48,427 nucleotides of DNA, from contig CAZKBZ010000008.1 of assembly GCA_964551175.1 (NCBI GenBank), forward strand, positions 1 to 48,427. The letters are read 5' to 3'. Origin of the DNA: Desulfobulbus_C sp964551175 (lineage in GTDB: Bacteria; Desulfobacterota; Desulfobulbia; Desulfobulbales; Desulfobulbaceae). Shown here in pieces: positions 44,201-48,427 of the stretch. The notes under the pieces are model-generated. The model saw only the letters and a list, made by a program, of their open reading frames with translations. It did no database searches and was not told the DNA's origin. Every line of letters begins with the position of its first letter. Within the stretch, counting starts at the first letter, position 1. The position numbers and the translations under genes were made by a program.

Positions 44201-44333
44201 CAAAAAGACTGCCCGGCTGCACTGCTCTGGAATCACCGGTAATGGCTGAGATCTCTACAGAATGGTCGCAGAGTTTCTTTTCCGTTACCAGTCCTGCCGG
44301 CAGTGATTGTATGAGCTGGCAAAGATTAGCCAT
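41283..44333 (-). CDS. murE: MurE-MurF fusion: UDP-MurNAc-tripeptide and -pentapeptide synthetase
   Basis: 1016 residues, two complete Mur ligases in one chain. MurE half (~1-520): ATP loop GLTGTNGKTT (112-121), TTPDP (~162) for UMAG binding, and DNPRSEDP (429-436), the motif for meso-diaminopimelate as third residue. MurF half (~527-1016): ATP loop AITGSSGKTTVKEM (632-645), EMGMNRPGEI, NDSYNANPASM and the C-terminal KGSRGMRMEEVL. The halves are joined by only a short linker around NWNINHLLRATGG, with a continuous frame, so this is a real fusion and not a missed stop. It adds meso-DAP and D-Ala-D-Ala in sequence. It overlaps neither neighbour (10 and 1 bases apart). Confidence 0.95.
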   Translation of the reverse strand: MANLCQLIQSLPAGLVTEKKLCDHSVEISAITGDSRAVQPGSLFVALKGSRVDGHDFIPQAVAQGCACIVAEEDPGPAAGVNVVRVHDSHLALGILSAACHGFPSREMTMIGLTGTNGKTTVSWMIEQMLRDSNCRVGVIGTVNYRYPDSSGKQVVEKASLTTPDPVVLHQMLRTMADQGVTHVIMETSSHALVQQRLQGILFDVGVFTNLSRDHLDFHGSMADYFAAKKRLFTTFLKAKGRAVVVIDKGEQGVNWGRRLYDELSEAVDHQRILTCGFERSCFVSAEILEEDINGIACSFYLSGKMVRVTSRLTGRFNVLNLLAAAGVGIGLDMEPEQIVDGLQKVQQVPGRLERVQIPGKDESEQSAVFVDYAHTPDALRNVLQTLKTLASGRLICVFGCGGDRDRGKRSQMGEAAADLADLSIITSDNPRSEDPGTIIREIAAGFSSTAGEEVTAVDLFTEKRKQGFICITDRKTAIHTGCTLAGPGDIVLIAGKGHEDYQILAGRRIFFDDRLCALNGLLNWNINHLLRATGGMITSGTLGCVSGSISTDTRKLTQGDIFIALAGENFDGHDYVATAVKSGAAVVIVDRKIQDLPATVLTIQVEDTLQALGDLAGYRRRLLHRNLKISAITGSSGKTTVKEMAAAIFSRHLQTAAVQTGIDPLLKTMGNFNNLIGLPLSLLPVEAGHRIAVLEMGMNRPGEIRRLTEIADPDIGCITNIQAAHLEGLGTIEGVARAKGELFAEMRKDTVAVVNCDDPHVRRLPRKSDSVIGFGITPAGRRRKPDIRATRILSRGEQGMRFTLHIRDWKARITVPAPGIHNVSNCTAAAAIAFAGGVSPETIAAALTGYRSADKRMQFMTLPGGIQVVNDSYNANPASMAAALKTVSNFGTSGSRCRRFAVLGDMLELGPDSDRAHAEVGRLVASMGYDQLLVTGSFGGHVVEGARKEGMAKENIHFFAGTFEMADWLYREMIQGRLAAGDWLLVKGSRGMRMEEVLQELERRFATGIIERKGE

Positions 44334-44343
44334 GGCAGGACGT

Positions 44344-46185
44344 TCAGATCCGGGAGCTGAGAATCAGTTCACAGGCTCCTGATTCCGCCACCGGCTCACC
44401 TGGAGCAGGATTCTGGGCAACAATTCGTCCGCTGCCCCTGATGCTCACTTTCAGATGATAGGGGCTGATCCGCTGCAGTCCTTTACGCAGGCTCAGTCCT
44501 GTTACTTCGGGCATGACCTTGTCAACTCCGGCGTATGCCTTTTTTTCTTCCGGCAGCTCCAACCGCCTGCTGATGAGGAAACGGCGGTAATTCTCTTCAC
44601 TTTTCCTGCCGGGATGCTCAGCAATATGGTCAAATGTACTGCTCACAGCTAAAACAGGCAGCAGCCTCCGTCCAAGTGCAGCAAGATCATTATTTTTCTT
44701 TTTACCTTTATGCACATCTGACGGCAGAGGATACAGGGTTTTATAATCAACCGCCATCAGCATGAGAACTTTAGGAATCTTCCGGGGAATTGCAGCAACC
44801 AGAACCTCCTGAATCTGATGATCAGTAAATCCCTGGCGTTTACTAATATTGGTTTCCCTGTTTACAAAAAGAAAGCCTTCCTTCTCTTTCCAGGGAGGCT
44901 GAGACAACAACTCCCTGCGCAGATGGATGCCGTTTGCAGGAGGCATTATCCGCTGCTGCAGAATTGCCGATTTTTTACGACCATAGAAATGGTTCCTGCT
45001 GTGATCATACAGGGAATGGAGAAAATATGGCGTCAATCTGCTGCCGCCGTTGAGAAGACTTGCCAGTCCAATGGCCAGCTGGGCACCGCTCAACTGCTGA
45101 TCAGTATTCTGTCCTGCTCCATCCGGCTCGCTCTCTTTGCCGCCGGAAGGAAGCAGAGTCTGCACAGGCTGCTGTAATTTAAACTGTGTCCAGTACTCAT
45201 CTATTGTATCCTCGGCCAGACCATAGTCCGGGGCCCTGACCGTGACCGGCAGAATATTTCCGTTCAACCCCGCATCAAAAATTGCGGCCGCGGTTTTGAG
45301 TAGAGGCCTTATCAGTTCACGATTGAACTGTTGCCTGTAAACAAACCCCTGTAGTTTCTCCTCATCAGCGTGCCAGAAATAATTGGGGTCAAAACCGGGC
45401 TGACTCACCATGGCCAGCACCCTGCCGGTACCAGCTTCCAGCACAAGTGCCATGCCTCCTGCTGCACCATGTGTCTTTCTGTATTCCTGCAGTTGTTGTT
45501 CAACCTTTTTCTGCAGATCCATATCAATGGTCAGGATAACATCAGTGGTTGTCCGTCCCGGAGACTCAACGTCGGCAACATCCACTTCCGGTACACTGGC
45601 AACCTGGAATTCTCCCGGCTGCAGGACACTGTCATACAATGCCTCCACACCACTGAGTCCCGTGCTGTTATCTACAAAACCAAGCAGATAGGCTGCAGCC
45701 CTGTGACCAGGATAATATCGATCCTCCCGCACCTTACATTGCACACCGTTGAGATTGAGTGCTTCAATCTCGGCAGCCTGCTGCTTGTCAAGGTCATCTG
45801 CTATTTCAATAACAGGCTGCACATTTTTCAATCGATCTTCAAGGAAATCCTGATCCATGGACAAAATCCGGGCCAGATTTTCCGCTGCACTGTGCCGGTC
45901 GGAGAGCTCTGTAGGGTGAACATACAAGGTGAACAGCTGGTAGGAAACAGATAACTCATTGAAATTCCGATCATAAACAGTCCCACGTAAAACAGCTCTT
46001 TCAGGAAGATTCTGATCGGTATCAGAGATTTTGCCGGCAGCCAGCTGGATAATCCTGCTGATATCCTGGAGGGAGAGGGATAACCGGTGCAGAGTACCAC
46101 CAGCGGCTGCCAGCAAAATGACAAGCATTCCGACAAAAAGCAGGCGCTTCCTCCTGCGTTTTTTTTGCCTGACTGCTTTAATCAT
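44344..46185 (-). CDS. ftsI: FtsI (PBP3)-like protein lacking transpeptidase motifs
   Basis: 613 residues. N-terminal basic stretch and one membrane helix (~14-30), class B PBP N-terminal domain with RGTVYDRNFNELSVS (67-81) and ALYDSVLQPGEFQ, start of the transpeptidase-like region (ALVLEAGTGRVLAMVSQPGFDPN, 246-268 in two blocks), and a PASTA domain (~556-613). The SxxK nucleophile motif is replaced by PLLK (294-297; Ser to Pro, Lys kept), the segment that should hold SxN is deleted, and KTG is replaced by RET (443-445). The frame is intact over 1.8 kb with normal codon use, so it is expressed protein rather than a decayed gene. It probably acts as a structural partner of FtsL/FtsQ or a regulator. 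Position after ftsL is canonical. Confidence 0.88.
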   Translation of the reverse strand: MIKAVRQKKRRRKRLLFVGMLVILLAAAGGTLHRLSLSLQDISRIIQLAAGKISDTDQNLPERAVLRGTVYDRNFNELSVSYQLFTLYVHPTELSDRHSAAENLARILSMDQDFLEDRLKNVQPVIEIADDLDKQQAAEIEALNLNGVQCKVREDRYYPGHRAAAYLLGFVDNSTGLSGVEALYDSVLQPGEFQVASVPEVDVADVESPGRTTTDVILTIDMDLQKKVEQQLQEYRKTHGAAGGMALVLEAGTGRVLAMVSQPGFDPNYFWHADEEKLQGFVYRQQFNRELIRPLLKTAAAIFDAGLNGNILPVTVRAPDYGLAEDTIDEYWTQFKLQQPVQTLLPSGGKESEPDGAGQNTDQQLSGAQLAIGLASLLNGGSRLTPYFLHSLYDHSRNHFYGRKKSAILQQRIMPPANGIHLRRELLSQPPWKEKEGFLFVNRETNISKRQGFTDHQIQEVLVAAIPRKIPKVLMLMAVDYKTLYPLPSDVHKGKKKNNDLAALGRRLLPVLAVSSTFDHIAEHPGRKSEENYRRFLISRRLELPEEKKAYAGVDKVMPEVTGLSLRKGLQRISPYHLKVSIRGSGRIVAQNPAPGEPVAESGACELILSSRI

Positions 46186-46191
46186 CAGGTA

Positions 46192-46545
46192 TTACAGGCG
46201 ATGCTGCTGTCCCTTTTCAGGACGGTAAAGATGAAGGTGTTTTTCAGCAACTGCTACGATATTGCTTTCCGACATCAAACGGGCTCTTTCCGCCAGCAGA
46301 CTGATATTTTCGCTGCCCACATTTCTACGGACAGATTGCAGCTGGTTGAGGGTTGTCCTGTTATTTTCAATCCGCCAGTGGACCAGCTGGCTCATGGCAG
46401 CAACAACGACAAAAGCTGTCAGCAAAATCATTATCACAGGTCGGGAGAGCTTTTCCAGGGAAATATCTTCCCTGTCGGATGCCACCCGCTGTCGAATGGT
46501 CAGCGTGGCTGCAGGTGCGCGAAATGTTCTGATATTCTGCATCAT
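46192..46545 (-). CDS. ftsL: FtsL-like division protein
   Basis: 117 residues: basic cytoplasmic N-terminus, one membrane helix (PVIMILLTAFVVVAAMSQLV, ~36-55) and a periplasmic heptad-rich coiled coil (~56-95). This topology and the rsmH-ftsL-ftsI order identify FtsL, which with FtsB and FtsQ controls septal synthesis. Sequence conservation in FtsL is always low, so the call rests on position and topology. GGGGAGGA precedes the ATG by about 8 bases. Confidence 0.85.
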   Translation of the reverse strand: MMQNIRTFRAPAATLTIRQRVASDREDISLEKLSRPVIMILLTAFVVVAAMSQLVHWRIENNRTTLNQLQSVRRNVGSENISLLAERARLMSESNIVAVAEKHLHLYRPEKGQQHRL

Positions 46546-46588
46546 GATGATTTCCTCCCCCTGGTAAGACTGCTGATATGGGCAGCTT

Positions 46589-47473
46589 TTACTTCTTTTC
46601 CGCTACCCGCAGCTTTGCACTGCGTGAGCGCGGATTATTCTGTATTTCAACCGTTGTCGGCCTTACAGGCTTCCTGGTCAGTATTCTGTAGGCCGGGTCG
46701 CTTACAAAGGCCTGTTTCACTATCCTGTCTTCAAGAGAGTGAAAGGTAATAATGCAGATTCTGGCCCCCGGAGCCAGCAGCCCGGGAGCATCTGTCAGCA
46801 GCCTGACCAGGTTGTCAAGTTCCCGGTTGACTGCAATACGCAGGGCCTGAAACACCCTGGTGGCCACATGAATTTTTTTCGGGTGATACCTTGATGGTAT
46901 TGCCCGCCCGACGATCTCTGCAAGCCGGCGGGTGGTCTTTATTGGGCCATGCAGCCTGGCTTCTACAATAAATTTCGCAATCCTGCGGGCCTGACGCTCT
47001 TCACCATAGTTAAAGAAAATGTCGGCCAGTTCATCTTTTTTCAGACTGTTGACCAGCTGTTCCGCTGTGACCCGCCCCCTGCTGTCCATTCTCATGTCAA
47101 GCGGTGCATCGGTCATAAAGCTGAACCCCCGCTCCGGTCTGTCCAGCTGCAGTGACGACACTCCAAGATCGATCAGAATTCCGTCAGCCTGCTCTACCCC
47201 CAGCCTGTGACAACGGCTCAGCAGATCCGCATACGAACCATGAACCAGCTCAAACCTGTCTCCAAACCGGGAAAGGTTTTCAGCTGCCAGCCGGGCAGCC
47301 TGCTCATCCCATTCAAAACCGATAACCCTGCCTGCAGGTGCTGACTGATCAAGGATCAGGCCTGTATGTCCACCCAGCCCCAGCGTACCGTCCACATACA
47401 GTTTTCCGGACGCGGGCTCGAGCCATTCCAGCAGTTCACGAGCAAGAACCGGGATGTGGAGCTCGCTGCTCAT
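46589..47473 (-). CDS. rsmH: 16S rRNA (cytosine-1402-N4)-methyltransferase RsmH
   Basis: 294 residues. Methylates the N4 of C1402 in 16S rRNA using S-adenosylmethionine. SAM-binding VDGTLGLGGHTGLIL (27-41), GILIDLGVSS (~97), GFSFMTDAPLDMRMD (~116-130) and ITFHSLEDRIVK (~245-256). It is second in the dcw cluster, 11 bases after mraZ, in the universal order. Confidence 0.97.
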   Translation of the reverse strand: MSSELHIPVLARELLEWLEPASGKLYVDGTLGLGGHTGLILDQSAPAGRVIGFEWDEQAARLAAENLSRFGDRFELVHGSYADLLSRCHRLGVEQADGILIDLGVSSLQLDRPERGFSFMTDAPLDMRMDSRGRVTAEQLVNSLKKDELADIFFNYGEERQARRIAKFIVEARLHGPIKTTRRLAEIVGRAIPSRYHPKKIHVATRVFQALRIAVNRELDNLVRLLTDAPGLLAPGARICIITFHSLEDRIVKQAFVSDPAYRILTRKPVRPTTVEIQNNPRSRSAKLRVAEKK

Positions 47474-47484
47474 GACAAGGGCGC

Positions 47485-47979
47485 TTAGAGGATACCCAAT
47501 GCAGAAAGCCCGTCCCGGAAGCTGCTGAAATCTTCCCTGGTACGCCTGACCTCATTCTGCCATGCAGCCTTGTCCCAGATCTCAAAATGGTGCAGCATGC
47601 CGTTCAAGACAACATCTCTGCTGATACCAAACTCACTGCGAAGCGAGACGGGCAGCAGAATCCGTCCCTGTTTGTCCAGAGTGCACTCTGTAACGCCGGA
47701 AATAACATAGCGGACGAAATCACTGAATCCAGGCTGTTTCCGGCCTTCGTTTATGAGCTGCTCTTCAAGGATTTCCCACTCGGATACGGGGTAGGCTTTC
47801 AGACTCTTCTGCCAGTTGGTGACGATCAGCGAATCGCTGTATACCTCGCGCAACACATCACGAAACCTGCTCGGAATATTGAGCCGCCCCTTGCTGTCAA
47901 GGGTGTGTTCCGAACGACTGCGGAAACGTAGCTTTGAGGTTTTTTGCTTCACCGTACTGTCCGCCCTGCGCCCCGTCAC
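47485..47979 (-). CDS. mraZ: Transcriptional regulator MraZ
   Basis: 164 residues from a GTG at 47979; an alternative GTG at 47952 has a better-spaced AGGGCGG and gives 155 residues. Two AbrB-like half repeats are visible: SEHTLDSKGRLNIPSRFRD (~23-41) and TECTLDKQGRILLPVSLR (~97-114), with the DxKGR / DxQGR DNA-contact motifs. MraZ forms a ring-shaped oligomer that binds TGGGN repeats and represses its own operon. Such repeats lie just upstream. First gene of the dcw cluster. Confidence 0.95.
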   Translation of the reverse strand: MTGRRADSTVKQKTSKLRFRSRSEHTLDSKGRLNIPSRFRDVLREVYSDSLIVTNWQKSLKAYPVSEWEILEEQLINEGRKQPGFSDFVRYVISGVTECTLDKQGRILLPVSLRSEFGISRDVVLNGMLHHFEIWDKAAWQNEVRRTREDFSSFRDGLSALGIL

Positions 47980-47989
47980 ATACCTGAGG

Positions 47990-48035
47990 CGCCCTTTTGC
48001 ACCACTTTACACCACCTAAGTATTCTTTTACCCCA
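47990..48035 (-). promoter_or_regulatory. MraZ-box-like repeats and promoter region of the dcw cluster
   Basis: On the minus (coding) strand TGGTG (48014-48010), TGGTG (48004-48000) and GGGCG (47994-47990) recur every 10 bases, the spacing of known MraZ operators (TGGGN with 5-base spacers); a TGGGG lies at 48035-48031. A TTGACG -35-like hexamer is just upstream near 48053-48048, with only a poor -10 (GTAAAA) 17 bases on. These repeats are imperfect copies of the consensus. Confidence 0.5.
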
Positions 48036-48427
48036 TAATATACCTGAACGTCAAGTATAATAAGACAGAATATCAAGAAGTTGGGCGACACGTATGCTGG
48101 CCGACAAAACCACTACATAGAGTGTAGCGTTAACAGAAAGACACTACTTGTGGGGTAATTTCCTGAAAGAAAGCAGACAGGGGATCCTTGGAACACTGCT
48201 GGATAAAACAGGGAACTCTTTGTTCTTAAAGGAAAAAAATATTCTGCATAAAAAAACAGGAAAAAGTTGTTGAGATCACGATCAAAGCAAGGGGTGGGTA
48301 ATGGTGGGGTAAGATGTGGGTGAAAGCCGAAAACCGGGCAGAGCAGATGATGCGTAAAGGGAGCCCTGAACAGGCAGGTTTTCTCCGGAGGTCAGGCAAA
48401 CGGAACTCCAGAGTCGTCAAAAGGATT
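48036..48427. other. Upstream region of the dcw cluster; no convincing gene
   Basis: About 390 bases, A/T-rich with scattered TGGGGTAA octamers (plus strand near 48147-48154 and 48305-48312). An open frame beginning ATGTGGGTGAAAGCC at 48315 on the plus strand runs off the window (38 codons, MWVKAENRAEQMMRKG...), preceded by GGTGGGG. It could be the start of a divergent gene, but composition is poor and no family is recognised. Confidence 0.35.
48295..48321 (+). promoter_or_regulatory. Second, better MraZ-box-like array, on the opposite strand
   Basis: TGGGT (48295-48299), TGGGG (48305-48309) and TGGGT (48317-48321) are exact TGGGN matches with spacers of 5 and 7 bases on the plus strand, about 320 bases upstream of mraZ and facing away from it. 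Known MraZ operators are arrays of TGGGN with 5-base spacing. It overlaps the start of the possible plus-strand ORF at 48315. Confidence 0.4.

Noticed and set aside
48226..48420. A 64-codon minus-strand frame upstream of mraZ
   Set aside because: Low-complexity, no ribosome binding site, no family; the opposite strand carries the MraZ-like repeats.
1..48427. tRNA, rRNA, CRISPR array, IS element or prophage
   Set aside because: No cloverleaf, rRNA stretch, regularly spaced repeats, transposase or phage gene was seen on either strand.

Overview
The window looks like a chromosomal segment of a Gram-negative anaerobe of the Desulfobacterota, most likely Desulfobulbales-like. This is inferred from a single-chain pyruvate:ferredoxin oxidoreductase, a CoA-disulfide/persulfide reductase with a rhodanese tail, a meso-DAP-type MurE and the general gene style. 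No rRNA gene is present to confirm the taxonomy. It is a scaffold: two runs of exactly 100 N occur at 21473-21572 and 27532-27631. The first is flanked by an identical 55-bp sequence on both sides, so it is probably an artificial gap between overlapping contigs.

Layout. 1-7.2 kb: the first codons of a probable NADP-glutamate dehydrogenase (minus), a PEP-synthase-like protein with two receiver-type domains but no phosphohistidine domain (minus), and divergently the pyruvate:ferredoxin oxidoreductase gene with its own promoter and terminator. 7.3-8.0 kb: a decayed remnant of an aromatic amino-acid permease. 8.0-15.0 kb: a tightly coupled plus-strand operon made of a small membrane ORF, a LuxE-type acyl-protein synthetase, a LuxC reductase fused to a PaaK-like adenylating domain, a second PaaK-like ligase, an RsbW-like ATPase fused to a GNAT domain, and a STAS anti-sigma antagonist. 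This is bioluminescence-type fatty-acid reductase chemistry without luciferase, joined to a partner-switching module. I regard it as one of the two best candidates for an undescribed system.

15.0-18.8 kb: a strongly structured intergenic region in which two 5' segments compete for one 3' strand, then a conserved-looking gene of unknown function, a perfect 19-bp inverted repeat, a bidirectional terminator, a YkgJ-type cysteine-cluster protein, a small unknown protein and a PHP phosphatase. 18.9-31.5 kb (all minus): CoA-disulfide/persulfide reductase, LysE-type exporter, DUF190 protein, CrcB fluoride channel, a large AsmA-like protein, a FetAB-like ABC exporter, a GT-B-like glycosyltransferase interrupted by the second gap, a membrane sensor histidine kinase and a radical SAM protein.

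31.6-48.0 kb (all minus): a nearly complete dcw (division and cell wall) cluster, transcribed mraZ-rsmH-ftsL-ftsI-murEF-mraY-murD-[small CxxC protein]-murG-murC-murB-ftsQ-ftsA-ftsZ. Two features are remarkable. ftsW is absent from its usual place between murD and murG, where a 74-residue putative metal-binding protein sits instead. The FtsI homologue has lost all three transpeptidase motifs (SxxK, SxN, KTG) while keeping its membrane anchor, N-terminal domain and PASTA domain. The cognate septal glycosyltransferase/transpeptidase pair is therefore missing or catalytically dead at this locus, whereas the precursor-synthesis genes (with murE and murF fused) and the FtsQ, FtsA and FtsZ genes look intact. 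MraZ-box-like repeats lie upstream of mraZ.

No tRNA, rRNA, CRISPR array, insertion sequence or prophage was seen.
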